Source: Bradyrhizobium nivariense
GTDB taxonomy: Bacteria; Pseudomonadota; Alphaproteobacteria; Rhizobiales; Xanthobacteraceae
DNA: 64,000 nt
Assembly: GCF_029846715.1 (NCBI RefSeq)
Contig: NZ_JARVWW010000018.1
Location: 105,748-169,747, forward strand
Reading direction: 5' to 3'
How positions within the stretch are numbered: position 1 is the stretch's first letter; every line of letters starts with the position of its first letter. The notes beneath the pieces were generated by a model that was not told the DNA's origin, did not search any database, and saw only the letters and a list, made by a program, of their open reading frames with translations. Shown in pieces: positions 34,198-43,148 of the stretch. Made by a program: the position numbers and the translations under genes.

Positions 34198-34689
34198 TCA
34201 TTCCGTCTGAAAATCCCCCGGCTGCGGCGCGGCCAGCGGGGTGAACTCGCAACGATCTGGCTTGATGTCGATCAGCGGCGTGTTGTCGATACAGTCGAGG
34301 CCGCGAACGAGGATGGCATTGCCCTCGATGCCGACGAGCTTCACGATCGACGTGCCGATCGGATTGGGGCGCACCGGCGAGCGCAGCGAAAACGTGCCGC
34401 GGGTCTTCTCGTTGTTCTTCGGGCTTTGCAGGACGATGTCGCGGCGCGACTTGTCGAGCCAGTAGAGCACTTCGAGATTGCTGTAGAAATCGACGCCCTT
34501 GATCGCCGGCACGAACGGCTCGAAGATCTCGAGGCGGCATATCGGACCGTCTGTCCGGCCCTGCCGCGGGGTCTCCATCCGCGAGGTCCAGGGCGTACGG
34601 ATGCGGCCGATGAAGACGAGGCCGGCATCCTGCGTCGACGGCAGCTCGATGGAGACCTCGCCCTCGCGGAGCTCGTTTTCGCGAACCAT
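34198..34689 (-). CDS. trmO: tRNA (N6-threonylcarbamoyladenosine37-N6)-methyltransferase TrmO
   Basis: A 163-residue UPF0066 protein. It has IGRIRTPWTSRMETPRQG at the N terminus, then the signature TRGTFSLRSPVRPNPIGTSIVKLVG and DCIDNTPLIDIKP, which bind SAM in TrmO. It methylates t6A37 of tRNA-Thr (ACY). Monocistronic. Confidence 0.92.
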   Translation of the reverse strand: MVRENELREGEVSIELPSTQDAGLVFIGRIRTPWTSRMETPRQGRTDGPICRLEIFEPFVPAIKGVDFYSNLEVLYWLDKSRRDIVLQSPKNNEKTRGTFSLRSPVRPNPIGTSIVKLVGIEGNAILVRGLDCIDNTPLIDIKPDRCEFTPLAAPQPGDFQTE

Positions 34690-34720
34690 ATTTCCAGTTC
34701 CCTGCTGTTCGCTGGTGGTT

Positions 34721-35071
34721 TTAGCCCAACCACCACTTGCCGGCCAGCATGAAGACTTCGCCCGCGACCACGCCCGCGAAGATCGAGCGACGGGTCAGCA
34801 GGAAGACGACGAAGCCGGCGCCGACCGCACCGTAGCGTAAGGTATCCGGTACGCTCGCAAGCGCTCCGGGCGGCTCGACCACGATCTGGGCGATGACGCC
34901 GGCCAGGATCGCGGTGGCGACCGCCCGTACCCAGACCAGCAGCTCGGAGCCCTCGTCGATGCCGCCGCCGAACCACAGGCCCAGCATGCGCCATATCTGG
35001 TTGGGAACAACGCCGGCGACGAACAGCACGGCGAGCGCGTGCCAGTCGCCAATGAGCTGCGCAAAGCTCAT
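34721..35071 (-). CDS. AzlD family branched-chain amino acid export subunit
   Basis: A 116-residue membrane protein with four helices of the AzlD family: LFVAGVVPNQIWRMLGLWFG, LVWVRAVATAILAGVIAQIVV, LRYGAVGAGFVVFLLTRRSIFAGVVAGEVFML. ATG at 35071 overlaps the stop of azlC (ATGA), as in most azlCD operons. With AzlC it forms a branched-chain amino-acid exporter. Confidence 0.88.
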   Translation of the reverse strand: MSFAQLIGDWHALAVLFVAGVVPNQIWRMLGLWFGGGIDEGSELLVWVRAVATAILAGVIAQIVVEPPGALASVPDTLRYGAVGAGFVVFLLTRRSIFAGVVAGEVFMLAGKWWLG

Positions 35072-35805
35072 GCGCGCACCTTCCGCCACCAATGCACGCC
35101 ATAGGCGATCGTGCCCGCTACGAGGCCGCTGACGAGGATGTCGAGGCCGGAGTTCATCTTCGCGGCCAGCGGATACAGCAATATGCCGAGCGCGAGCGCG
35201 ACGACATCGGCGATCTCGCGGCTGTTGCGCGCGGTCGAGAACAGGAACGACAGCGGCGTCAGCAGGAGGATCGCCGCGCCCAGCGTCTGCGTCAGATTGG
35301 CGGCGAGGAAATAGCCGACGGTGTTGGCGGTGAGGCACACCGAGACCAGGCCGCAGCCGAGCCCGTGGACGAAGGCGATGCGCCGCTCGCGGGGCACCTG
35401 CGGCAGGAAGCGGTGGCATTCGACCCACAGCGTCACGGCGGTGAGATGCGCAGCAAAGATCATCTCGCGCCGTTTTGTCGTCGGCGTGCGCATCAGCGGC
35501 AGCACCGAGACCACCATTGGAAACAGGCGGATCGCACTGACGGTGACCGCGATCGCAGACTGGATGATTGTCGCGCCCGAGCCGAGCGTGGTGATCAGGA
35601 TGATTTGCGCCGGACCTGCCCAGACGAACAGCGTGGAGCAGAGCGCCCAGAGCAGGCTGAAATGGGTGTCGTGGGCGAGCGCGCCGATGCCGAGATAGGT
35701 CACGAACAGCACGACGGTAAGGATCGTCTGCGTGATCGAGCGCAGCCCCCACGCAAAGGCGCGCCAGGAGCTTTGCCATTGAGGTGAATCGAGCGGAGGA
35801 AGCGG
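35068..35805 (-). CDS. AzlC family branched-chain amino acid exporter
   Basis: A 245-residue AzlC protein with about six helices: WGLRSITQTILTVVLFVTYLGIGALAHD, LLWALCSTLFVWAGPAQIILI, AVTVSAIRLFPMVVSVLPLMR, then LGCGLVSVCLTANTVGYFLAANL. GTG at 35805 (VPLPPLDSP) is the likely start; an ATG at 35898 adds a non-conserved leader of 31 residues. No strong RBS seen for either. Confidence 0.85.
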   Translation of the reverse strand, partial: PLPPLDSPQWQSSWRAFAWGLRSITQTILTVVLFVTYLGIGALAHDTHFSLLWALCSTLFVWAGPAQIILITTLGSGATIIQSAIAVTVSAIRLFPMVVSVLPLMRTPTTKRREMIFAAHLTAVTLWVECHRFLPQVPRERRIAFVHGLGCGLVSVCLTANTVGYFLAANLTQTLGAAILLLTPLSFLFSTARNSREIADVVALALGILLYPLAAKMNSGLDILVSGLVAGTIAYGVHWWRKVRA

Positions 35806-35926
35806 CACGCAAGTTTTGGCCGGGTGAGGAATCGTGCCTGCATAACGGGCAATACGGTGGCTGGCGTCAAGGAAGCGCGCGGCGGGGCTGGCATGCACAC
35901 GTGGCTGTCATTCCGGAGCGCGCGCC

Positions 35927-36949
35927 CTACCCGCTCACACCGCGGTTCTTCAGCACGAAGCACGCCCCGCCAGCCTTGCGGATGCGACCGCAGAGTTCAT
36001 CCGCCTCGTTTCGCGTATCCGCACCGATACGCACCTGGTAGAAGGCGCGCGTGCCGCGGCTACGCATCACTGAGCTGAGCAGGCTCGGATCACGTTCGCC
36101 GATCACGGCGCTCAGCCGTGTGACCGTGCGGGAATACATTGCCAACGCCCGGTTGCGGTCGAAGCCGGCGGCGAGTTGCACGCCCCAGATCTTTGCAGCC
36201 GCGAGCTCCACATGCTGCTCGAGCTCGGCGACGAAGGCATTCGGCGCGCGCTTCAAAAGCGCCATCAGATCGCGGCAACTCGTCGGCGGCGAGCTTGGTG
36301 GCCCCTTGCCGGTCGCACCTGCCTTGGCCCAGGTGTCGACGCTCGTGCCGGTGATGGCGAAAACGTAATTGCGTGTCTGCTCCGGCATGCCGCCGGTGCC
36401 GGCGAGCCATTCCTGCACCCGGCGCGGCCCGGCATTGTAGGCGGCGGCAGCCAGGCCGAGATTACCGAACTGGTTGCGCAGCTCGTTCAGAAATTCCGCC
36501 GACTTCGGCAGCGCCTGCACCGGGTTGAAGGGATTGAGCAGCCCGCGCTCGCTCGCGGTGCCCGGCATGAACTGCGCGATCCCTTGCGCGTGTTCGCCGC
36601 TGCGCGTCATTGGCCCCACCGCATCAGCCTGGAAGCGGCTCTCCTGCCAGATCACGCGGGCGAAGAACTCCAGCGGCAAATTGGCATCGCGCGCCGCGGC
36701 CTCGATGATCAGGCAGATCGATTCCCGCGTGTCGCTCTCACGCGCATCGCCCGACTTCGCCGGCGGCGTCGCGAGCTCCTCGACGCTGGGGACGGCGACA
36801 TCGGTCTTTGCAGGCGAGCTGTCCCACGCCGCAGCCTGTGTCGCCGAGACGAGCAGCGCGGTGATGATGCACGACGCAATGTGCCCCCATCTCGTGCAGG
36901 CACGGCGGTGGCGCACGCGGGCGCGACATGCGACAAGGTGATCTGCCAT
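35927..36949 (-). CDS. Lytic transglycosylase with SPOR domain
   Basis: A 340-residue exported murein hydrolase. A signal sequence (about 20-42; CIITALLVSATQAAA) precedes the SLT domain with FFARVIWQESRFQADAVGP (catalytic Glu in QES), AQGIAQFMPGTASERGL and NLGLAAAAYNAGPRRVQEWL. The end (AFYQVRIGADTRNEADELCGRIRKAGGACFV) is a SPOR domain, which binds denuded glycan strands at the septum. ATG 36949 is preferred; 36967 is possible. It diverges from the TRAP receptor gene only 40-65 bases away. Confidence 0.87.
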   Translation of the reverse strand: MADHLVACRARVRHRRACTRWGHIASCIITALLVSATQAAAWDSSPAKTDVAVPSVEELATPPAKSGDARESDTRESICLIIEAAARDANLPLEFFARVIWQESRFQADAVGPMTRSGEHAQGIAQFMPGTASERGLLNPFNPVQALPKSAEFLNELRNQFGNLGLAAAAYNAGPRRVQEWLAGTGGMPEQTRNYVFAITGTSVDTWAKAGATGKGPPSSPPTSCRDLMALLKRAPNAFVAELEQHVELAAAKIWGVQLAAGFDRNRALAMYSRTVTRLSAVIGERDPSLLSSVMRSRGTRAFYQVRIGADTRNEADELCGRIRKAGGACFVLKNRGVSG

Positions 36950-37012
36950 GTTGTGGCATCGTGCCATGGTTCGACGGGTTGCCAATATATGCTGCCTGAC
37001 CTGCTTCTCCCA

Positions 37013-38041
37013 ATGCGTTACCCCGCCAAACGGATCCGCTCGATCCTTGCCCTCGCCGCACTCATCCTGAGCGTCGCGCCAGCCGCCGCGCAGGTAACGT
37101 CTCAAGTCGCGTCTCAAGTCGCACCTCAAGTCACTTGGCGGATGACCACGGAATACCCCGAGAATAACATCTCCGGGATTGGGCTTGCGACCTTCGCCAG
37201 CCGCGTCTCCGACCGTACCCACGGTTTCGTGACCGTGACGAACGCCTTCGACAATGAGCTCAAGATCAACTCGGGCGAGATGCCGCGCGCGGCGCTGGAC
37301 GGCCGGATCGCGGGCGGCGATGCCTTCGCGGGCGCGCTCTCGGGCCTCGACCCTGTGCTCGGATTGTCCACCCTGCCCTTTCTCGTGCAATCGGTCGACG
37401 TTGCCCGCGCCAGCAATTTGCGGGCGCGCCCACTCTATGAGAAGGCGCTCGCGGCGCGTGGCCTCAAGCTGCTTTATCTGACGATCTGGCCGGCTACGGG
37501 CCTCTGGTCGGAACGGTCGCTCGACAGTGCCGACGACCTGCCGAAACTGAACTTGCGGGCCTACGATGCCAATTCCACCGAGGTCATGCGCGCGGCCGGC
37601 GCGAACGCGCAATTCCTGCCGATGGACGCGGCGCTCGCCGGACTGAGGGAGCACCGGCTGAATGCCTTCCCCACCTCCGGCGACGGCGGCGCGGGGCGCA
37701 AATTGTGGGACTTCCTGCCGCATTTCACGGCCATCAACTACGCGATGCCAATCTCGATCGCCTTCGTCCGCAGCGACGCCTTTGCCGAACTGTCCGAGCC
37801 GATGCAGCGCGAGGTGCTGGCCGCGGCGGCCGAGACCGAGCAAAGCCAGCTCGCGCTATTGACCCACCGCACCATCGAGAACTATGCGCGCATGCGCGAC
37901 AACGGCGTCCGTATCGTCGAGCCGGCGCCTGCGTTCCTTGTCACGAAGCTGCGGAAGGCAGCAACGGATGCGATCGCCGCCTGGGAAACCCAGGCAGGCG
38001 CGGAGGCGACCGCAATCGTCGAATGGGCGAGACAGCAATGA
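37013..38041 (+). CDS. TRAP transporter solute receptor, DctP family
   Basis: A 342-residue periplasmic binding protein. Its signal peptide is MRYPAKRIRSILALAALILSVAPAAAQ. A short duplication, VTSQVASQVAPQV, sits at the mature N terminus. The DctP fold is visible: WRMTTEYPENNISGIGL, LGLSTLPFLVQSVDVARA, IWPATGLWSERSL, KLNLRAYDANSTEVMRAAGANAQFLPM. No DctQ or DctM membrane genes lie nearby, so it either serves a distant transporter or has a sensory role. ATG 36989 is an alternative start. Confidence 0.87.
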   Translation: MRYPAKRIRSILALAALILSVAPAAAQVTSQVASQVAPQVTWRMTTEYPENNISGIGLATFASRVSDRTHGFVTVTNAFDNELKINSGEMPRAALDGRIAGGDAFAGALSGLDPVLGLSTLPFLVQSVDVARASNLRARPLYEKALAARGLKLLYLTIWPATGLWSERSLDSADDLPKLNLRAYDANSTEVMRAAGANAQFLPMDAALAGLREHRLNAFPTSGDGGAGRKLWDFLPHFTAINYAMPISIAFVRSDAFAELSEPMQREVLAAAAETEQSQLALLTHRTIENYARMRDNGVRIVEPAPAFLVTKLRKAATDAIAAWETQAGAEATAIVEWARQQ

Positions 38042-38096
38042 GGGAGTGGTAGCGACATCTGCGATGAACGCTCCGCTGGTGTCGCTGCTTACCGCC

Positions 38097-38297
38097 CTAG
38101 TTTTTGACCGGAACCGGGATTTCGCCCCGGATGGCGCGGTCGAGGGCATCGATCAGCGATTGGATCTCGATGAACTTGTTGCGCGCTCGCTCGGCCGTGT
38201 CGCGCACAAAGGGAGCTGCCAGCACTTTCGCATGCGCGTCCCTGTCCTCGATCATGCGATCACGGGCCTTCTTCAGAGTTTCAAGTCGCTCGCTCAT
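38097..38297 (-). CDS. Small coiled-coil protein (66 aa)
   Basis: A 66-residue, strongly helical, charged protein: MSERLETLKKARDRMIEDRDAHAKVLAAPFV then AERARNKFIEIQSLIDALDRAIRG. The ATG at 38297 has AGGAGAG five bases upstream. It looks like a short coiled coil; no function known. It converges on the TRAP receptor gene. Confidence 0.72.
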   Translation of the reverse strand: MSERLETLKKARDRMIEDRDAHAKVLAAPFVRDTAERARNKFIEIQSLIDALDRAIRGEIPVPVKN

Positions 38298-38420
38298 CGG
38301 GCCTCTCCTGAAAAATTGTCTCGGTCGCCCATTTCGGGATCGCCGGTCGACGAGAACGCAACGACGGCGGGGTGAATCAATGCCAGTGGCCGGCTGCAAA
38401 ACGCGGCGGACGAGCAACCC

Positions 38421-38699
38421 TCAACAGCCGCGGCAGATGTTCTTCAGCTTCGCTGCGGTTCTGGCCTCTTCCGCAACGAACGGGTCCTTGTAAGCGCCAC
38501 GGGACCCATCGTCCGCAGCAGCGCGCTTTTTTTCCTTCGGAGGAAATGCAGCATCGTAGCAGGCGAGACGTCCGCTCGTGCTTTCGATCGCGTGGCAGTC
38601 CGGTCCTGCCGCGACTGCGCCTTGCGACAATGTGCCAAGCATCAATGCGACAAGAAGCGCTCTCCGGCGGATCCAGTCGACCAGACGAAATCCAGCCAT
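38421..38699 (-). CDS. Small secreted protein with CHAIES...RLACYD motif
   Basis: A 92-residue protein. The N terminus is a signal peptide (RRRALLVALMLGTLSQGAVA). The mature region begins DCHAIESTSGRLACYDAAFPP; this Cys-x(n)-RLxCYD pattern occurs in many small exported proteobacterial proteins. KLKNICRGC closes the chain, giving four cysteines in the mature protein. Function unknown. Confidence 0.7.
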   Translation of the reverse strand: MAGFRLVDWIRRRALLVALMLGTLSQGAVAAGPDCHAIESTSGRLACYDAAFPPKEKKRAAADDGSRGAYKDPFVAEEARTAAKLKNICRGC

Positions 38700-38931
38700 G
38701 CACGCTCCTGCTCAGTCGGCGGGAGCGCTGGTGACCCTCAGTCACCGGTTGATGCCAATGGAAGGGCGGTGATGGCGCGACCCTACACTTCCCTCCCGCG
38801 AATAGCGAGCTTTAAAGGATACACGATATCAAGAAGGCGGATTTCGGCGTGACAATTGTTGCGCGTTGCCTTGGTCCGCGGGCTCGTTTAGGTCAAGCAA
38901 TAGACGGCGGTATCAACACAGGCGCGGCAAC

Positions 38932-39585
38932 ATGGTGACAATCTATTTCGATCTCGACGGCACGCTGACCAACCCGAAACCCGGGATCACACGCTCGATC
39001 CAGTACGCCCTGGAGCGGCTGAACGTCGCGGTGCCGAGCGAGGACGAGCTGACCTGGTGCATCGGGCCGCCGCTGCATGCCAGCCTGCAAAAGCTCACCG
39101 GCAGCGCGGAACTCGCCGACCGGGCGCTGCTGCTCTATCGCGAGCGCTTCAGCGATGTCGGCCTGTTCGAGAACGAAGCCTATGCCGGCATCATGGACAC
39201 CCTGACAACGCTTGCCGCGACAACACCGCGCATGTTCGTGGCGACCAGCAAGCCCGCGGTCTATGCCACCCGCATCGTCGAACATTTTGGACTAAAACCG
39301 TATTTCGAGCGCGTGTTCGGCTCCGAGCTCGACGGCACCCGCGTCGACAAGGGCGACCTGCTGCGCTACGCGCTCGACGAAGCCAAGGTCGATCCCGCCA
39401 GCGCGATCATGATCGGCGACCGCAGCCATGACGTGGTCGGCGCCCGCGCCAACGGCATGACCGCGATCGGCGTGCTCTATGGCTATGGCAGCGAGGCCGA
39501 GCTGCGGGACGCCGGCGCGCATCACATCTGCGCCGCGCATCCCGAGCTGCTCGGCCATTGCGTGATCTCGCCTATCAAGCGCTGA
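38932..39585 (+). CDS. HAD-family phosphatase (phosphoglycolate phosphatase-like)
   Basis: A 217-residue HAD hydrolase. Motif I is IYFDLDGTLTNPKPG, motif II VATSKP, motif III the lysine after RVDKGDLL, and motif IV MIGDRSHDVVGARANG. The alpha-helical cap between residues 15 and 85 is like Gph/PGP. It dephosphorylates small phosphorylated metabolites such as 2-phosphoglycolate. ATG 38932 matches the family start. It converges on the aldoxime dehydratase gene with an 11-base overlap. Confidence 0.9.
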   Translation: MVTIYFDLDGTLTNPKPGITRSIQYALERLNVAVPSEDELTWCIGPPLHASLQKLTGSAELADRALLLYRERFSDVGLFENEAYAGIMDTLTTLAATTPRMFVATSKPAVYATRIVEHFGLKPYFERVFGSELDGTRVDKGDLLRYALDEAKVDPASAIMIGDRSHDVVGARANGMTAIGVLYGYGSEAELRDAGAHHICAAHPELLGHCVISPIKR

Positions 39586-40615
39586 CGGTCTCCACCGCCG
39601 CCAGCATGCCGGTCTTGGCGTGACAGTTCAGATATTCGAAGAACTGCTCGTCGGCAGCCGCCACGGTGACCTCGTGATAGAGCCGCAGTTTTGCTGACGG
39701 ACCGAGCGTCGACAGATACTTCATCGCGGCGCCGAATATCTTGACGTGGGTCGGATGCGACTCCGCCCACCGCTCCAGCGCAGCCAGGCTCTTCCACCAG
39801 CTTTGACCGTAGGACTTTTCACTCGCGCCCCCGTCGGCTGCAACCACGCGCATGTAACGGTTGGCGTAGCAGCCGATGCCGAGGCCGTCATCGCGCAAGA
39901 AATCCATGCCCTCGCGCAGCACCGGTTCGACGTCGTCGAGATAGAGCTTTCGCTCGGACGATTCGGTATCGCTCCAATCCTGTCCTGATCGGATCAGGCA
40001 GAGATTGTCGTGCGCCTTCACGCGCAGCCGCACGCCGTCGCGGATCAACTCGGGATTGCCGCCCGGCGACATCGGATCGGTCTGCGACAACGGAATGCGG
40101 TCGCGCATGCCGCCCCAATAGGCGTGCTCCTGCACCTCGCCGCTCATGCCCTGCGCAATCACCGCAACACCCTCGGGCCGGCCGAGCGAGGAGAACAGCG
40201 TCTCGTGCCGCGCCACCGTGGGGCGCAGCACCTCGATGAAAGTGCCGATGCCCACGGGCTGCTTTCCGGTCCAGGCCTCGCGCGCCGGTCCGAACCAGGC
40301 GTCGAAGCGCGCAATGTCGTCCCAATAGGCCACGGAGACGACGTTCTCGTGGCCGGCCTGATCAACATATTGCGCGCGGTCCCAATGCGAGGGTCCGCCT
40401 TCCCCTGTAAACCGCACCGCGATTTCGGTGAGCGCGTCCGTCGCAACCGCCGGCGCCGTGCCGCGATATTGAACGCCGAAATAGGCCATCACCACCCGGT
40501 TCACGGCAGGCTTATAGCGCGCCACGAAGGACGGATATGGCGGCTGGTAATCGTCCGGCACGCGCTTGTGGCGCGTGCGCGGGGTCTCGAGATGCAGAGG
40601 AATTGCGGATTCCAT
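39575..40615 (-). CDS. oxd: Aldoxime dehydratase (phenylacetaldoxime dehydratase family)
   Basis: A 346-residue haem enzyme that removes water from aldoximes to give nitriles. It matches the Oxd family throughout (RHKRVPDDYQPPYPSFVARY, VVSVAYWDDIARFDAWF, LFSSLGRPEGVAVIAQGMSGEVQEHAYWGGMRDRIP). Candidate haem-ligand His is in HPTH (287/290), and catalytic His314 in LRLYHEV. The strong RBS GGGGAGG lies seven bases upstream. It follows the nitrilase gene by 27 bases, so the pair make a two-step aldoxime to acid pathway. Confidence 0.92.
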   Translation of the reverse strand: MESAIPLHLETPRTRHKRVPDDYQPPYPSFVARYKPAVNRVVMAYFGVQYRGTAPAVATDALTEIAVRFTGEGGPSHWDRAQYVDQAGHENVVSVAYWDDIARFDAWFGPAREAWTGKQPVGIGTFIEVLRPTVARHETLFSSLGRPEGVAVIAQGMSGEVQEHAYWGGMRDRIPLSQTDPMSPGGNPELIRDGVRLRVKAHDNLCLIRSGQDWSDTESSERKLYLDDVEPVLREGMDFLRDDGLGIGCYANRYMRVVAADGGASEKSYGQSWWKSLAALERWAESHPTHVKIFGAAMKYLSTLGPSAKLRLYHEVTVAAADEQFFEYLNCHAKTGMLAAVETVSA

Positions 40616-40642
40616 GATCGTGCCTCCCCTCGATCCCGGCGA

Positions 40643-41659
40643 TCAGCTCGCCGCCGCGGCAATGTCCGTGGGCTCGACGGTATCGACCGGCAGCGCAAAC
40701 TGCTCGACGCGCTGGTATCGCTTCTTGTTGAGCAGAAGCCGCGTCACGTCGGGCCGCGAATAATGCCCGGCGGGATCAGCGGCGTTCTTGGCGACGCCGA
40801 TGGCGCCGAGGTCAATCTCGGCGATCAACAGCCCTTCCTGGTCCGGCGCCAGCTTGTCGCCGATCTGGCTGCCATCGGGGCCGTAGATCGCAGCGAACCC
40901 ACCGCCGGCATGCAGCAGCGCGTGCTTGTCCGGCCGATCACAGAGTTCGTCGATCATCGCCTGCGAGACCGTCGCGCAAGGCGCCAGCACGAAGCACGAG
41001 CCCTCGACCGCATAGACGCGCGACGCGGCGTTGTTGACCTCGGCGCCGAGCGCCGGCGCGAAGGGATCGTAGAGCGAAAAGCTCGGCCAGGCCGCGACAT
41101 GCACCTGCTCGTTCTGGGCGTACATCGCGTATTTCGACAGCGGCTGGAGATGCTCCCAGCAGCACAGTGCGCCGATGCGGCCGATGTCGGCCCGCGCGTG
41201 CACAGCGAGATCGCTGCCGTCGCCCTCGCCATAGACCGTGCGCTCGGCATGGGTCGGCCGCAGCTTGCGGCGCTTTGCGATGGTCTCGCCGTCCGGTCCG
41301 ATCAGCCATTGTGCCAGATAAAGACTGCCACCGTCGCGCTCTGACAGGCCGACCACGGCGGTGAGTCCTGCCTTGCGTACGGCGTCGCGCAGCCGCTCGG
41401 CCTGCGGACTGTCATAGGACAGCGAATTGTCGAAATAGCGCTGCACGAAGCCGCGACCGATCGCCCAAGCCGGCGAATCCATCCAAATGTGCCAGGGGTA
41501 GCCGGGGATGAAGGCCTCCGGAAAGGCGATCAGCTTGGCGCCCTTCTCGGCGGCGTCCCTGATCAGGGCGATCGACTTGTCGATCGAGGCGTCGAGATCG
41601 AGCCAGGCGGGCGCCGCCTGGACCACCGCGACCTTGTATTTCGGATGTTCGATGCCCAT
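40643..41659 (-). CDS. Nitrilase
   Basis: A 338-residue nitrilase converting nitriles to carboxylic acids and ammonia. The triad is complete: Glu48 (IAFPEAFIPGYPW), Lys132 (KRRKLRPTHAERTVYGEGDG) and Cys167 (IGALCCWEHLQPL). The CWE motif is that of aliphatic/aryl nitrilases, not cyanide hydratases by itself. The RBS GGGAGG is five bases upstream. First gene of the nit-oxd operon, divergent from an AraC regulator. Confidence 0.95.
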   Translation of the reverse strand: MGIEHPKYKVAVVQAAPAWLDLDASIDKSIALIRDAAEKGAKLIAFPEAFIPGYPWHIWMDSPAWAIGRGFVQRYFDNSLSYDSPQAERLRDAVRKAGLTAVVGLSERDGGSLYLAQWLIGPDGETIAKRRKLRPTHAERTVYGEGDGSDLAVHARADIGRIGALCCWEHLQPLSKYAMYAQNEQVHVAAWPSFSLYDPFAPALGAEVNNAASRVYAVEGSCFVLAPCATVSQAMIDELCDRPDKHALLHAGGGFAAIYGPDGSQIGDKLAPDQEGLLIAEIDLGAIGVAKNAADPAGHYSRPDVTRLLLNKKRYQRVEQFALPVDTVEPTDIAAAAS

Positions 41660-41855
41660 TGCCGCCTCCCTTGCCGGTTGATCGGAAGCCGCGTCCGATG
41701 CAGTCTATTTGGCCAAGCCGGGCGGCGGGCGCTCGACCGCGGCGGAACAAAAACTCGACCGGACGGGATCGCGGCCCGGTACGGGATTTGCCTCCGGTCA
41801 GGCTGGACCTGCGCCAACATGCGATTTTACGGGATGTGAAAGGGAGGCTCTGCAG

Positions 41856-42812
41856 ATGCCAATCCAGTTCACCACGGACGACAGCCCCGGCTACCGGCGG
41901 CTTGCCCTCTGGCAGGACATCGTCTGCGACGTCTTCGTCGGGCTCGACTGCAAGTCCGACCTCGGCAGCGCCTTTCACGGCTCGGTCACACAGGCCGCGC
42001 TCGGCAAGGCGGTGTGCTCCGAGGTCTGCTCTGACCGCCAGCACGTCTTCCGCACACCCTCCCGCATCTCGCGCTCAGACCAGGACTTTGTCCTGATCGC
42101 ACTCGGCAATCGCGGCGCCGGCGGCGTCGTGCAGGACGGCCGCGAGACCGTGATCCATCCCGGCGAGTTCGCACTCTATGACACCACGCGTCCTTATGAG
42201 CTGAAGTTCAACGACACCTTCACGCAGACGATCTTCAAGGTGCCGCGCGACATGGTAAGACGCCGGCTCGGCGGCACCGAGGCGCTGACCGCGATGTCAT
42301 TCGGCGCCGACGTCCCGCTTGAGCGGCTCGCCTACGATTTCATCTTCAAGCTCTGCCAGAGCGCGGACCGGCTTGCGCCGAACAACGCCGCCGCACTGTC
42401 GGAACAGGCCGTCGATCTCCTGACATTGGCGCTCAGCGAACGGCTCGGCACGACATCGCTGCCGTCCTCGACCCATCGCTCCGCCCTGCTCTACCGGCTG
42501 AAGGCACATATCCGGGTTCATCTTGCCGATCCCGACCTCTCGCTGTCCGAGACCGCAGCGGCGCTCGGCATCTCGTCCCGCTACGTCAACGATCTCCTCG
42601 CCGACGAGAATACCTCGTTCCAGCGCTACGTCCTCGGTGAGCGTCTCGCTCAATGCAGGCGCGACCTCGCCTCCCCCGTGCTCGCCCACCGCCACATCAG
42701 CGAGATCGCCTTCGCCTGGGGCTTCAACGACCTCTCGCATTTCGGCCGCGTCTTCCGCGAACATTTCGGGATGTCGCCGCGCGACTTCCGGCAGAGCCAG
42801 TCGCGGCATTGA
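41856..42812 (+). CDS. AraC-family transcriptional regulator
   Basis: A 318-residue regulator with an AraC_binding_2-like sensory domain (residues about 20-190) and a C-terminal double HTH (KAHIRVHLADPDLSLSETAAALGISSRYVNDLL; ISEIAFAWGFNDLSHFGRVFREHFGMSPRDFR). GGGAGG lies eight bases before ATG 41856. It is divergent from nit-oxd across 196 bases and is probably its aldoxime- or nitrile-responsive activator, as AraC-type proteins are in other oxd clusters. Confidence 0.92.
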   Translation: MPIQFTTDDSPGYRRLALWQDIVCDVFVGLDCKSDLGSAFHGSVTQAALGKAVCSEVCSDRQHVFRTPSRISRSDQDFVLIALGNRGAGGVVQDGRETVIHPGEFALYDTTRPYELKFNDTFTQTIFKVPRDMVRRRLGGTEALTAMSFGADVPLERLAYDFIFKLCQSADRLAPNNAAALSEQAVDLLTLALSERLGTTSLPSSTHRSALLYRLKAHIRVHLADPDLSLSETAAALGISSRYVNDLLADENTSFQRYVLGERLAQCRRDLASPVLAHRHISEIAFAWGFNDLSHFGRVFREHFGMSPRDFRQSQSRH

Positions 42813-42857
42813 CATGCGGGCAGCCATTAGCCCGAGCCTTCGCTTCAGGCGAAGGCA

Positions 42858-43148
42858 ATGCCTGTGAATTCCAGATTGTCAGGTGCTGCCGCCGGGCTCA
42901 GGCTGGCGCACATGAGGACCCACGGCGCGACAAGCGGTTCGGAGGTCTTGCTGGGCATAATCGCGATCCGGCTGGCGGTGCTGGTCGCGGTGGGCTGGGG
43001 CCTGACGCTCCTGCCGCGGCAGGCGCGCGAGAGCGAGGCCGCCTGCCTTCCCTCTGCTGCAACGAGGGGCGCGGCTCGGCTGCCGGCAACGACGGCCGGC
43101 CCGCGCGTGACTGACGCAGCATTCGATGACATGCGTCTGCACGACTAG
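42858..43148 (+). CDS. Possible small membrane protein (96 aa), uncertain
   Basis: One membrane helix is likely (GIIAIRLAVLVAVGWGLTLLP), flanked by basic and Ala/Thr-rich ends. The ATG at 42858 has GAAGG only two bases upstream and a later ATG at 42912 has none, so the start is unclear. No family recognised. It could be a chance frame in GC-rich DNA. Confidence 0.35.
   Translation: MPVNSRLSGAAAGLRLAHMRTHGATSGSEVLLGIIAIRLAVLVAVGWGLTLLPRQARESEAACLPSAATRGAARLPATTAGPRVTDAAFDDMRLHD

Noticed and set aside
37093..37135. Direct repeats near the start of the TRAP receptor
   Set aside because: They are in-frame codons for QVTSQVASQVAPQV, not a regulatory array.
36950..37843. Upstream extension of the lytic transglycosylase frame
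   Set aside because: The added ~300 residues run through the divergent TRAP receptor gene and have no family signal.
42845..43132. Minus-strand 95-residue frame
   Set aside because: Ala/Arg/Ser-rich with no start signal; the plus-strand frame there is better, though also weak.
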